In this document: positions 51,421 through 61,700 of the stretch, piece after piece | Layout: every line of letters starts with the position of its first letter | Numbering within the stretch: the first letter of the stretch is position 1 | DNA from: a virus | Reading direction: 5' to 3' (one strand) | Length of the DNA: 64,000 bases | Virus record (IMG/VR): IMGVR_UViG_3300043446_003193 | Location: 64,001-128,000 of that record | Notes under the pieces: generated by a model | Database searches by the model: none | What the model was told of the DNA's origin: nothing | What the model saw: the letters and a program-made list of their open reading frames with translations, nothing else | Program-made: the position numbers and the translations under genes

Positions 51421-51424
51421 AATT

Positions 51425-53866
51425 TTATATTTTTTTAGGTGTAGCACATTCTGCACAAACTTGCTCTAACATAAATCTGTACACTTTACATTGTTTATTA
51501 TTATATAAGAATAAATCATTTTCTCCTTCTACTATGGTATAATCTCCTATACCATTTGATAAGTCCAAATCGGATGTATATACAGTGCTCCATCTATAAG
51601 AAGAACTTCCTAAATTTTGAGTTCCATTTGCTCCAGGTCTAACAGTACCATCACCTACTATAACTAATTTATTATCATAGTTATAAAACCCAAATGATAA
51701 ATTATTACTTGAACTTTGGTCACCAACATAATTGAAAACCATTTTACCCAAATTATAAGACGCCTCTTGTTTTCCTATATTAAATGATAATCCACCACCA
51801 GTTTGACCGGATGCTAATAATGTAACAAAATCAGCATATCCACTACTTAAAGAATAAGTTGTTGTGAATCTACTTATTTGACTTCCAGATGTACATACAT
51901 GCAATGGTACTGATGGTGTTTGTATACCAATTCCTATATACCCATTTCCAGATACATAAAGAGCATCTATTGCATTTGCTCTTAATTTCATAAACCCACA
52001 TGCAGGTGTTGCGCAATGAATATATTCTACTGCACCTGCAGTTGTACCACCCGTTGGTGCTGAGAAATAAATTCTACCGTATCCAGTATCAGGAGAAAGT
52101 ATGTTTATACCTGTTATAGAAGTACTTTCAATTTGTAAACCACCTGTAAGAGAATATGCACTTGCTCCACTATTACCTTGACAAAGTTTAAGTAAATTAT
52201 TTGTTAATACAAATCTATCAATATTTGAACCAGTGGTTCTATCTACAATAGCAAATTGACAACTATTTCTTGATTGTATAGACCAACCACCACTATTAGT
52301 TGCTCCACCTTTTAAATACATTCCAGCATCCCCACCTGTTGCAACTAAACATAACATATTATATCCATCTGATGATGTATTTAATATCAGATTTGTAGAA
52401 CAGATAGTATTGGAAAAACAAGATATACCAGTAGTTGTTATTTGGAAGCGCGTAGCTGTATCATTTGATAAATCCCAGTTACTTCTTACTTCAAAATTAC
52501 CAGTTGTTGTATTTCTACCAAATGACCAAACTGTTCCAGTTTTACCCGCTGCAAAATAAGCGTTTCCAGAAGTATCTCCACAAACTTCTACTTGAATTAC
52601 TGCTTTATCTGATGAGGTACTACCACAATTATAATGATAAAGTCTATGGTCTCCGAATCCTTGTATAGATAAAGTATAAGTAGGTGCAATATTTATACCA
52701 ACACAACTATATCTATCCGCTCCTAATTTTATATACCCACAAGCGTTTGTATTTGCATCTATACCTGGTGTTAAAAATAAATGATTGCTTGTTCCACCTG
52801 CCGTTCTTATTGATGCGGCTTTATCTGCGGTTATAGCTCCACCTTGTTCACTAATAATTAAACCATTACAAGAATTTGCACCTCTTTGTAAAAATATACT
52901 ACCATTACACGCTACTAGTGAAGGTGCACATATTGTACCAGTAAAACATGCAGTACCTGTTCCTACCAAATTATTTTTAATACAAGTTGTAGTACCATTA
53001 TCAAAAATACAAGAATCAGTAATATGAAAACTATTAGTTGATTTTGGAATTACATTTGTTGTCAAACGGGTTTCATTTCCTACACTATCATATGTTTCAG
53101 GACCAGTAATCACCGTAGAAGATGTTACTGCTACGTTTCCCTGATGTACAAATATCCATTCGTTATCTGTTGAGTCAAAATAAAGTGAACCACTTGTTCC
53201 GGCAGCTGAACCACTATCTATTGCTGAAATACCTGCAAATCTAATTGATGGATTTGATGTATTTAATAATATAGTATTTGTACCAACACTTACTGCTGAA
53301 GCAGTTATATTTTGAAGAGATGATGAACCCTGAACTACTAAGTTGTTTTGAATAAAAAGAGTTCCACTTATTGTTTGATTACCAATAAAGGTATTTGAAC
53401 CCGTTGTTGCCAAACTTCCAGTTTTATTCTCTAAGTTTGTAAGACGAGTGTTTTGTGTGGTATTAAGAGTATCAACACTTGCCGATGTAGTTTCTAATGC
53501 ACTCAATCTTGCATTTTGAGTAGTGTTAGTAGTATCTACTGATGCTGATTTGGTTTCCAATGCTCCTATTCTTGCTAAGTTAGATGCAGTTATAGTTTCA
53601 ATAGACCCTAATCTTGCTAAGTTAGATGCAGTAATGGTTTCAATGCTACCTAATCTTGCGGAAGTAGATGATGTAAATGTTTCAATAGAACTCAATCTAC
53701 CATCTTGTGAACTCGTTGTTGATTGTATTCCAGTAATTACTTGATTAATAGATGAACTAAATATTTGTACATCTACTCCACTAACTGTCCCTATTACTCC
53801 ATTGGTAACTGTTAATGATCCTGTTATGATTAATGATCCTGATACGGTTGGGTTGTATTGTAGCAT
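51425..53866 (-). CDS. Modular tail fibre protein, paralogue 5 (813 aa)
   Basis: The N-terminal 149 residues contain three 14-residue repeats (residues about 59-100) plus further LETxSASVD units. Module at 150-220, then the type B extension. The distal part has two CFxxx[TI]C motifs (CFTGTIC, CFSNTIC) and SNGIGDYTIVEGENDLFLYNNK near the C-terminus, a tip motif shared with two other fibres. The last residues are CAECATPKKI. Two fibrinogen-like adhesin genes follow in the same unit. Confidence 0.85.
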   Translation of the reverse strand: MLQYNPTVSGSLIITGSLTVTNGVIGTVSGVDVQIFSSSINQVITGIQSTTSSQDGRLSSIETFTSSTSARLGSIETITASNLARLGSIETITASNLARIGALETKSASVDTTNTTQNARLSALETTSASVDTLNTTQNTRLTNLENKTGSLATTGSNTFIGNQTISGTLFIQNNLVVQGSSSLQNITASAVSVGTNTILLNTSNPSIRFAGISAIDSGSAAGTSGSLYFDSTDNEWIFVHQGNVAVTSSTVITGPETYDSVGNETRLTTNVIPKSTNSFHITDSCIFDNGTTTCIKNNLVGTGTACFTGTICAPSLVACNGSIFLQRGANSCNGLIISEQGGAITADKAASIRTAGGTSNHLFLTPGIDANTNACGYIKLGADRYSCVGINIAPTYTLSIQGFGDHRLYHYNCGSTSSDKAVIQVEVCGDTSGNAYFAAGKTGTVWSFGRNTTTGNFEVRSNWDLSNDTATRFQITTTGISCFSNTICSTNLILNTSSDGYNMLCLVATGGDAGMYLKGGATNSGGWSIQSRNSCQFAIVDRTTGSNIDRFVLTNNLLKLCQGNSGASAYSLTGGLQIESTSITGINILSPDTGYGRIYFSAPTGGTTAGAVEYIHCATPACGFMKLRANAIDALYVSGNGYIGIGIQTPSVPLHVCTSGSQISRFTTTYSLSSGYADFVTLLASGQTGGGLSFNIGKQEASYNLGKMVFNYVGDQSSSNNLSFGFYNYDNKLVIVGDGTVRPGANGTQNLGSSSYRWSTVYTSDLDLSNGIGDYTIVEGENDLFLYNNKQCKVYRFMLEQVCAECATPKKI
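53207..53419 (-). repeat. Fibre 213-bp module, copy 5
   Basis: GSLATT to IDSGS, residues 150-220 of the 813-residue fibre; exact 213-bp length. Confidence 0.9.
53566..53691 (-). repeat. 42-bp tandem repeat, three units
   Basis: Three consecutive 42-bp units (53566-53607, 53608-53649, 53650-53691) code for 14-residue segments of the form SIETxTASNLARLG. The first two are nearly identical and the third diverges. Repeat number differs between fibre paralogues. Confidence 0.85.
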
Positions 53867-53891
53867 TTAGTTAGTCCGATTTGTTATTTTT

Positions 53892-53901
53892 TATAAATAT
53901 T
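53892..53901 (-). promoter_or_regulatory. Putative late promoter element
   Basis: The coding strand reads AATATTTATA, 25 bases before the 813-residue fibre ATG. Confidence 0.5.
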
Positions 53902-53906
53902 ATCTA

Positions 53907-54254
53907 TTATGGTTTATTAGGCCAATTTATAATATCAGTTACATTTGTTATAGTTGATATTAAATCTCTTAATTCTTGTCTATAAGTTTGCCACTCCACT
54001 TTTTTTTCTTCACTTAATGGAGAATCAATGTTTTGTGTCCAATCGGATTCTGCTAATCTCTTATCTCTTTCTAATCTTACAAAATTTTTATGATTTTCTA
54101 ATATTATATTTTCTAATTCTTCAGATGTAGCCAAACTAATATCATCTGGAATAGGCATATTTAATATTATTGGATTGGCAACAAGATTATCATAATTTTT
54201 ATTGATATATTCTACTGAACCGTCTTCTTTTTCTATTTTTATAAAATCACTCAT
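53907..54254 (-). CDS. Tail fibre assembly chaperone-like protein (115 aa)
   Basis: The C-terminal part, RDKRLAESDWTQNIDSPLSEEKK...TYRQELRDLI and ending INWPNKP, matches the short tail assembly chaperone motif found after fibre genes in many phages (RxLAxSDWTQxPD...YRxxLRD). It is likely a chaperone or connector for the 789-residue fibre upstream. The N-terminal half varies. It ends the 57098 transcription unit. Confidence 0.75.
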   Translation of the reverse strand: MSDFIKIEKEDGSVEYINKNYDNLVANPIILNMPIPDDISLATSEELENIILENHKNFVRLERDKRLAESDWTQNIDSPLSEEKKVEWQTYRQELRDLISTITNVTDIINWPNKP

Positions 54255-54266
54255 AATATTAAAATT

Positions 54267-54725
54267 TTAACTATAATAACTTGTAGCTGATTGATTTTGT
54301 GCATATTCAATTATACCAACGGCACCTAAATCCAAACTATGTGAACCTATAAAAATGTTTATTCTACCTTCACTATACCCATCATTACCACTATCAAATT
54401 TAAAACACATATAATTTGGAGAAGCTATTTTGTAAATATTTGATAATGTAGTTGAACCCGTATTATAAATGTACTTATTTAAGATATCAGTACCACTATA
54501 TAAATAACATCCAGCGTGTCCAAAAATTGTACCTCTATTATATAAATATCCCCAATAATAAAAAGATAACATTGCACTACCTGATATCAAATTTGTTTTT
54601 ACATCTAAGTACCTGTTTCCTGCTCTTAATGTAAATTCACCAATGTGTTGCATCATTGGCATGCCTGATCTAGCCCATGTGTTTGTACTTGTTGCATCAC
54701 TAATTACTCTTTGAAATATTGCCAT
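54267..54725 (-). CDS. Small putative fibre-tip protein (152 aa)
   Basis: Unrecognised, beta-rich, starting MAIFQRVISDATSTNTWARSG. Aromatic-rich central strands (LSFYYWGYLYNRGTIFGH) suggest a surface or receptor-binding domain. It lies 3 bases after the 789-residue fibre stop and 12 bases before the chaperone-like gene, so it is probably part of the fibre assembly. Confidence 0.6.
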   Translation of the reverse strand: MAIFQRVISDATSTNTWARSGMPMMQHIGEFTLRAGNRYLDVKTNLISGSAMLSFYYWGYLYNRGTIFGHAGCYLYSGTDILNKYIYNTGSTTLSNIYKIASPNYMCFKFDSGNDGYSEGRINIFIGSHSLDLGAVGIIEYAQNQSATSYYS

Positions 54726-54728
54726 AAT

Positions 54729-57098
54729 TTATATAATTTCTTGTAATTGAATTTTGAATTTTTTATTATTTTTGTTGTTGATGATATATAAGTTTTCAGA
54801 ACCCTCTTGTATTGTCCAATTACCATTTGTACCATCAATATCATTACCACCACATTTACCTTCATTACTTAAATGTAAGTCGTTTGTATATATGTGAGCC
54901 CAAGCACAAGTTGAAGTTCCTAAACAATATGTATTATTAGCAGATGGTGCTAAGTTTACAGATACTTGAATACCATCATCTGCAATGTGTAGTTTTAGAG
55001 TTTGATTTGATAATAATCCACCTGTCCAAAATAAGTGTCCTTTACCTGCTGATAAATTTCCACCATATTGATAATAGTTTGTATAGTCAGCTGCCGTACC
55101 GGCTCTATTACCTCTTATAATAATACTATGATTTGCATCTGCTGCGTATATCCATCCATATCCACTACTATTTACAATTCCAATATCACCACAAGTTTTA
55201 GAACTACTAACAATCAATCCGTTTCCTGCACAAACTGTTGATGAAAAACATGCAATACCAGTTCCATAGAAACTTGCGTATTCGGTTGGTGCACCGTTTA
55301 CAAATGCTATTCTTTGGCCACCAACACTAGCATATTGAACTATATACGTGTTTGATGTATTCCCTAAATATAAACCAGATGCTGATCCATCTGCTCTGTT
55401 AATTCCTATACATCCCCCATTTGTTTGAATTTGGCAACCAAAAGTAGTTATACCGTTTGCTGCAATAGTAAGTCTAGTTTGACCAGTAGTTTGAAATAAT
55501 AATCCACCATATGTCATAGCCGATCTATATGATGTACCTATTTTACCATCACATCCACTAATTCCTACATAAATACCAGCATCATTTCCACCTGCTCCTT
55601 CAAACCAAGCTACATCACAAGATGCTATACCTTTAACTTGTAATGTTTGGTATACTCCTCCTGTTGTGCTCCAAGCTTGTCCAACTCCTATACAATTTAT
55701 TACCGCTTGTGGTGCACAAATTGTATTAGAAAAACAAGAAACACCATTGGTAGTATCTATTTTCAATAAACTAGTAAAAGTAAAAGAACATCCTGCTGCC
55801 TGGCATGCGGCACCTTGAAATAATATATTTTGATTATATCCACTAACAACTATTCCGGCTGATCCGTATGATCCATTTTTAATATAAGATGTACCATTAT
55901 AGTAACCATTTGATGTAATATACATTTCTGGCAATCCAATGTAATTGGCTATATTATTTCCATTTCTACCTTCAATAATAGGTGCTACTGGATTTCCCCA
56001 ACCACTTAAAGTTGAAATACCTGATCCAAATCTATCTCCTAAAACATTACCACAAATTATAGATTGGGATGTACAAATTGTATTAGAAAAACAAGCTACA
56101 CCATTGGTATCTATTTTTAATCTAGAATTTGTATTATTAGAATAAAATACCAAATTTTTATTTGTAGATGTACTAGATGCGTAAACAAAAGTATCATTTG
56201 GATCACTATAAATTGAAAGTGGATTTGAACTTGTACATCCAAAATAATTTGTATTTGCAAATGCGTATATTGATGATCCAGCGATAACCGTACTTCCAAA
56301 ACACGCAGTTCCTGTTCCTACCAAATTATTTTTAATACAAGTTGTAGTCCCGTTATCAATAATACAAGAATCTACAATGTGGAATCCACTTTGTACTTTT
56401 GGAATGATGTTTGTCGTTAATTTAGTTTCATTACCTAAATTATCATATGTTTCAGGACCAGTAATCATTATAGATGAAGTTACTGCCAAATTTCCCTGAT
56501 GAACAAATATCCATTCGTCATCTCTTGAATCAAAATATAATGAGCCACTCTTTCCTGCAGCTGAACCACTATCTACAGCCGATATTCCTGCATATCTTAC
56601 AGATGGATTAGCAGTATTTAATAGAACAGTATTTGTACCTATACTTACCGCAGAAGCAGTAATGTTTTGAAGTGAAGAAGAACCCTGAACTACTAAGTTA
56701 TTTTGAATGTAAACAGTTCCACTTATAATTTGGTCTCCAATAAGTGTATTACTTCCAGTACTTGCCAAACTACCAGTTTTATTTTCTAAATTAGTAAGAC
56801 GAGTATTTTGAGTAGTATTTGTAGTATCTACTGATGCTGATTTGGTTTCTAATGCATTTATTCTAGCTACATTTGAAGCAGTAATTGTTTCAATAGAACT
56901 CAATCTTGCGGAAGTAGAAGATGTAAATGTATTAGTTCCAGATATACTCGCAGTAAATGTATTGGTAGATGACGTAAATGTATTATTTGCATTTATATCA
57001 ATTCCGGCAATAGATCCACTAAATGAACCCGTTAGGGATACATTTGAACCAGTTGCTACCGTTGTTGTTCCTTTTAATTGTGGCGAATATATCTTCAT
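54729..57098 (-). CDS. Modular tail fibre protein, paralogue 6 (789 aa)
   Basis: Short N-terminal repeat region (residues 1-108), module at 109-179, type B extension, then at least three CFxxT[IV]C motifs and one that has lost its second Cys (CFGSTVI). The distal part ends in the shared tip (NWTIQEGSENLYIINNK, KKFKIQLQEII). It is followed by the small fibre-tip protein and the chaperone-like gene, giving a three-gene fibre cassette under one late element. Confidence 0.85.
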   Translation of the reverse strand: MKIYSPQLKGTTTVATGSNVSLTGSFSGSIAGIDINANNTFTSSTNTFTASISGTNTFTSSTSARLSSIETITASNVARINALETKSASVDTTNTTQNTRLTNLENKTGSLASTGSNTLIGDQIISGTVYIQNNLVVQGSSSLQNITASAVSIGTNTVLLNTANPSVRYAGISAVDSGSAAGKSGSLYFDSRDDEWIFVHQGNLAVTSSIMITGPETYDNLGNETKLTTNIIPKVQSGFHIVDSCIIDNGTTTCIKNNLVGTGTACFGSTVIAGSSIYAFANTNYFGCTSSNPLSIYSDPNDTFVYASSTSTNKNLVFYSNNTNSRLKIDTNGVACFSNTICTSQSIICGNVLGDRFGSGISTLSGWGNPVAPIIEGRNGNNIANYIGLPEMYITSNGYYNGTSYIKNGSYGSAGIVVSGYNQNILFQGAACQAAGCSFTFTSLLKIDTTNGVSCFSNTICAPQAVINCIGVGQAWSTTGGVYQTLQVKGIASCDVAWFEGAGGNDAGIYVGISGCDGKIGTSYRSAMTYGGLLFQTTGQTRLTIAANGITTFGCQIQTNGGCIGINRADGSASGLYLGNTSNTYIVQYASVGGQRIAFVNGAPTEYASFYGTGIACFSSTVCAGNGLIVSSSKTCGDIGIVNSSGYGWIYAADANHSIIIRGNRAGTAADYTNYYQYGGNLSAGKGHLFWTGGLLSNQTLKLHIADDGIQVSVNLAPSANNTYCLGTSTCAWAHIYTNDLHLSNEGKCGGNDIDGTNGNWTIQEGSENLYIINNKNNKKFKIQLQEII
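56562..56774 (-). repeat. Fibre 213-bp module, copy 6
   Basis: GSLAST to VDSGS, residues 109-179 of the 789-residue fibre; exact 213-bp length. Confidence 0.9.
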
Positions 57099-57113
57099 TC
57101 TTTAATTCTTTTT

Positions 57114-57123
57114 TATAAATATT
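57114..57123 (-). promoter_or_regulatory. Putative late promoter element
   Basis: The coding strand reads AATATTTATA, 15 bases before the 789-residue fibre ATG and directly after the previous stop codon. Confidence 0.5.
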
Positions 57124-58728
57124 TTATTTTGTTTTAAGTTCGTCCAATTCTTTTCTTAATTTTTGAACTTCGGACAATAATACAATTGACAATTTTTCAT
57201 AGTCAACATTTCTTACTACTTTATTATCTTCTTCATCTTTCAATATTGCCAATTCTGGATAAACTTCTGCTACATCTTCCGCTATCAAACCTATTTGTGT
57301 TCCTGATTTTAATTCTTTTCCTAAATGACACCATTCATCTTTGTATTGATATGTCACAGGAGTCAATTTCATAAACATACAACTATCGGTATTATATTGA
57401 CAAATAGATTGTTTATATTCACAAGAAGAACCTGCTGCGTAAAATGCTCCGTTTACATATAATTTGTAAGTAGTATTAATATTAGCAGCATTTACAGAAA
57501 CATTACCACATGCTCCCACTAAAAATCTAGGATTACCACTATAATCTTCTCCTTTTATAATTTCATTTGTTGCATTTGAACCCGCTTTAACATATAATCC
57601 TGCAGAATCACCTGTTTTAGTATTATATAATCTAACCAAATAATCACCAATACTACATTGTACATCTAATTTATAAGCAGGACAAACTACACCAATTCCA
57701 ACATGTCCATTATTCATAAAACGAACATTCTCAGTAAATACTGATCCGCAATATTGACCAAAAGTTATGCCACCACACTGTTCACCAGCAGTACCGGTAT
57801 ACATTAAAAATTGACTGTTTCTTATACCAAACCCATATCTATCATTTACCGAACCATTATCATATACAAGAAGTTTACAATCGTTTATTATACTTCCTAA
57901 ACTAACTTGTCCACATGGTGTTATATTGTTTACACCAACATATCCATTACTAGCTAAATGCAATCTTCTTATGCCATTTGATTGAATTGAAAATGGAGTA
58001 GCACCGGTGGTTCCAATTAAACCTTCCGATTCGGTATATGCTCCTAAACTATCAGAACTACTTGCTCTCTGTAGTCTTAATTCAGCATAAGTAGTAGATG
58101 ATCTTTGAAAAAATATAGCCGGTTGATATATACATTGATGGTGTGAATCAAGGTACATAAACATATGTTCACCGGTTGATCTAAAAATTGTTTGGTTTCT
58201 AAGAGTATTTTCAACTGTCAAACCATCTAATGAAGTTGTTGAATATACATGTAGTTTGGATGATGGGGATGTTGTACCCATTCCAATATATCCATTATTT
58301 TTTATACTTAATGCAACACACGCTGTGTTCATTAAAATATTAAAATTATTATCGTACGCTCGTATATAGTGTGAACTTGTAGAATTTTGCAATCTTATTT
58401 CAGGACCAGAACCTCCTGCTTGGCAAATATGCAGCATTTCAGTAGGAGCGTATGTACCAATACCAACATGTCCACCCCAATCAAATGTTACAGCAGCATT
58501 TGCACCATCAACTCCTTCTCTATAAAAAATTAAATTACAATATCCTTGTGAAAAATTTGTACCAGTTGAATATATTGACCAGGTTTGTCCATTAACACTC
58601 GTGTTTTTTAATTGAATTGCCGCATCTCCTACAGCCGAACCTTGTGCTGTAAATCCTAAACCTGGAGTATCCGTTCCTGCTCCTATTTTACCAGAGGCTG
58701 TCCATGTACCATTTACACAATATGCCAT
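57124..58728 (-). CDS. Tail fibre-like protein with degenerate S74 chaperone, no module (534 aa)
   Basis: Starts MAYCVNGTWTASGKIG and consists of VGIGT-type beta-repeats with many cysteines. The C-terminus has SCEYKQSI where S74 proteins have SDRRIKENI, then IGLIAEDVAEVYPELAIL and a coiled coil (LSEVQKLRKELDELK). The chaperone fold is therefore likely kept while the cleavage motif is altered. It lacks the coiled-coil N-terminus and the 71-residue module of other fibres. It begins 6 bases after the 1047-residue fibre stop, so it may form a distal segment for that fibre. Confidence 0.75.
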   Translation of the reverse strand: MAYCVNGTWTASGKIGAGTDTPGLGFTAQGSAVGDAAIQLKNTSVNGQTWSIYSTGTNFSQGYCNLIFYREGVDGANAAVTFDWGGHVGIGTYAPTEMLHICQAGGSGPEIRLQNSTSSHYIRAYDNNFNILMNTACVALSIKNNGYIGMGTTSPSSKLHVYSTTSLDGLTVENTLRNQTIFRSTGEHMFMYLDSHHQCIYQPAIFFQRSSTTYAELRLQRASSSDSLGAYTESEGLIGTTGATPFSIQSNGIRRLHLASNGYVGVNNITPCGQVSLGSIINDCKLLVYDNGSVNDRYGFGIRNSQFLMYTGTAGEQCGGITFGQYCGSVFTENVRFMNNGHVGIGVVCPAYKLDVQCSIGDYLVRLYNTKTGDSAGLYVKAGSNATNEIIKGEDYSGNPRFLVGACGNVSVNAANINTTYKLYVNGAFYAAGSSCEYKQSICQYNTDSCMFMKLTPVTYQYKDEWCHLGKELKSGTQIGLIAEDVAEVYPELAILKDEEDNKVVRNVDYEKLSIVLLSEVQKLRKELDELKTK

Positions 58729-58734
58729 AATCTA

Positions 58735-61700
58735 TTACTTTATTTCTATTAAGTTAAATTTATATTTTTTACAACTTATTTGATTTATAATAAATAAGTC
58801 ATTTTCTCCTTCTTGTATTAACCAACTACCTCTTGTACCATCTACATAATTTGCACATTCATAATTTAAGTTACTCAATCTTAAGTCATTTGTTCCGATT
58901 GTTTTAGCAGTTAAATCACAAGCAAAACAAGCAACACCATTTGATGCTATTCTAAATCTTTCAGTAATAGAACTTGCATTTCCTCCTGTAAAAAATGATA
59001 TTCTTGCGTTTGTTCCTAATGCCGAAACATCCAATTGATCAGCACTTACATTAAATCCATATCTTTGACCATTTGAAGGGCTTTCTCCATAAAGTAATAA
59101 AGAAGGTAAACCAGCAGTACCACTTTGTCCACATATGTGCAATGTAGATAAAGGTAAAGAAGTTCCTATACCAACACAACTCCCACTTTCATAAATTGCA
59201 CTATCATAAAGATGATCACCACCACCTGATTTTGCTATGTAGTTGCAAGTCAAAGTAGTTTCAGTTCCAAAAGTTGCTGCTCTTGGTCCACTCATAATAA
59301 TACCACCACTATATCCTACTCCAGATGGATTTGAGTATAACCAACGATTACATACTGAATCCCAAAGAATTGATCCAGTTACACCTGCAGAACTTCCACT
59401 ATCTTGTACACTTATACCTGCATATCTAACTGCAGGTGTTGAAGTATTTAAAGTTACAATATTTGTTCCAATACTTACTGAACTCGCTGAAATATACTGA
59501 ATAGATGAAGAACCTATTACTATTAAGTCGCCGGTTACATATGTTGAACCACTCATAATAGTAGTTCCTTTGAATGTATTACTTCCGGTTGTTGCTAAAG
59601 AACCAGTTAGTGATTCAATACTATTTAATCTATTTGTTTGTACTAAATCAGTTGTTGCAATAGAAGAACTAAATGTTGAATAGTTATTAGTTAAAGTTAC
59701 ATCAACTTGTGATGAACCAGATACAACACCATTATTTGCGTATATTGAACCACTAAATCCTGTTGAACATATGTTACCGCTAAATTTACCAGTACCTTCA
59801 ACATATAATGTGTATCCGGTATTTGCGTATTCGTTATTAATGTTTACACTTCTGCTGTAAAAATTTGCTATCGTTTGTCCGGCAACAATTGTTCTAATAT
59901 TTGTAGTTTGACTATTATTTGTATCAAAGTATGTATTATTACTCCAACCCAATCCATATCCAGGTTGTATTCTAGCACCTTGTTCTAAATTAGAAAATCC
60001 TCCAATATATAAATCATCCCAAAGATGTGTAGGGTCTCCTAAACTATATGCACTATATGTTACATTAGTTGCAGGTATTACATTTTGATTTAATGAATTT
60101 AAGTAAGATGCAGTTAATGAATTTACTGCGTTTGAAGCAGTTACATATGCTATTGGTGTCCAACTTGCAGTATAAGGTGAACCTGCTGAAACTTGTAAAA
60201 CATATCCTGCATAAGATGAACTAATAGAAGGTAAGTCACCACCTATTGTACCAATTGCCCAACCTGCTGCCGCTTCAGGGAATGTAATTAGAGATGAAGT
60301 GTTATCCGTTAATACAATTGTTTGAGGAATTATTTTCTCGTAATTACTGTCAAATGTTTGGATATTAACAAATCTATCTCCAAAATTATGTTCAAATCTC
60401 CATTCTAAAGAAGATGTAAAACTTTGTTTAACTGTTCTACCATTCACTTCAATTATACCACCAATACCTGCTACCGCGTATCCAGCAACTGGTGTACCAA
60501 ATTCTAAAACTAAAGTATTCACATCAGTTGCAGTAATGGTTTGTGGAAGAACTATTTGTCCGGAATTATTATAAACCGTTACATTTGGATATTGTACATT
60601 TAAATTATGCGTGAATGTCCAAGTTGCTGCAGAGGTAGTTTGTGTATGTATTTTTCCACCTCCAGTTAATCCGGTCAATAGAGAACCATCACCTTTGAAT
60701 GAACCAGTAAATGAACCAGTGAACGGGTCTGTTAAGGTTACAAATTGTGCAGATCCAGATATTAATGTAGGTTTTTCAGTTAATTCAGTAAATGTAATTG
60801 GTGTACCTACTTGTCTATATCTTAAATCTAAAGATGCTGTTGTTTGTTCTGAACCACTAATAATTCCGCCTGGTTTATTTGCAATATTGTCCCAAGTTGT
60901 TTGAGTTATTGAACCGCTTAAAACATATCTATTATCGTATGAAGCGGTCAATTGTGCAGATGAACTTACTAAACCATTTGATGCAGATATTGGGCCCGTT
61001 ACTTGTAAAGTACCATTAACTATTATTTTATTTCCACCCGTTTGAGTAATAATAGAATCGGAAATGTGGTCATCTCCACTTGCTACCGGAAGATATCCAG
61101 TTGTTAAACCAATTTCATTTCCCAAAGAACCCGTATTTTTAGGTCCTGCTATTAATATTGCCGAACTATATGCTGCTCCAGATGGATTTTCGTATATCCA
61201 ATGATTATTTACCGAATCCCACCAAAGAGAACCGGTTCCAGATGTACTTCCAGAATCTTGTACACTTATACCACCAAAACGAACTGCAGGTGTTGCTGTA
61301 TTTAATAAAACCGTATTTGTTCCAATACTTACTGCCGAACCCGTAATATTTTGAATTGATGATGTACCTTGAACAATTAAATTTTCAGTTACATATAAAG
61401 AACCACTCATTATTTGTGTTCCTTTAAATGTATTTGAACCAGTTGTTGCAAATGAAGATTCAATTACATCTAATCTTGTATCAATTGATGCGGATAAAAC
61501 ATTTGTACTTGCTGCACTTGCACTAAATGATGTTGCAACGGAGGAACTAAAGTCTCCAGTAACAGTTGAAACCGAAGCAGATAATGCTGAAATATTTGCA
61601 TTACTTGCACTTATTGATGTTGCAACGGAAGAAGAAAATGATTGTGTAAATGAATTAATAGCAGATAACGAAGTATCAACCGATGCCGATTTTGCTTCCA

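Noticed and set aside
37391-61458. CRISPR array or mobile-element interpretation of repeats in the fibre region
   Set aside because: The repeats are 213-bp and 42-bp in-frame coding modules, are diverged, and lack equal spacers, Cas genes, transposase or terminal inverted repeats.
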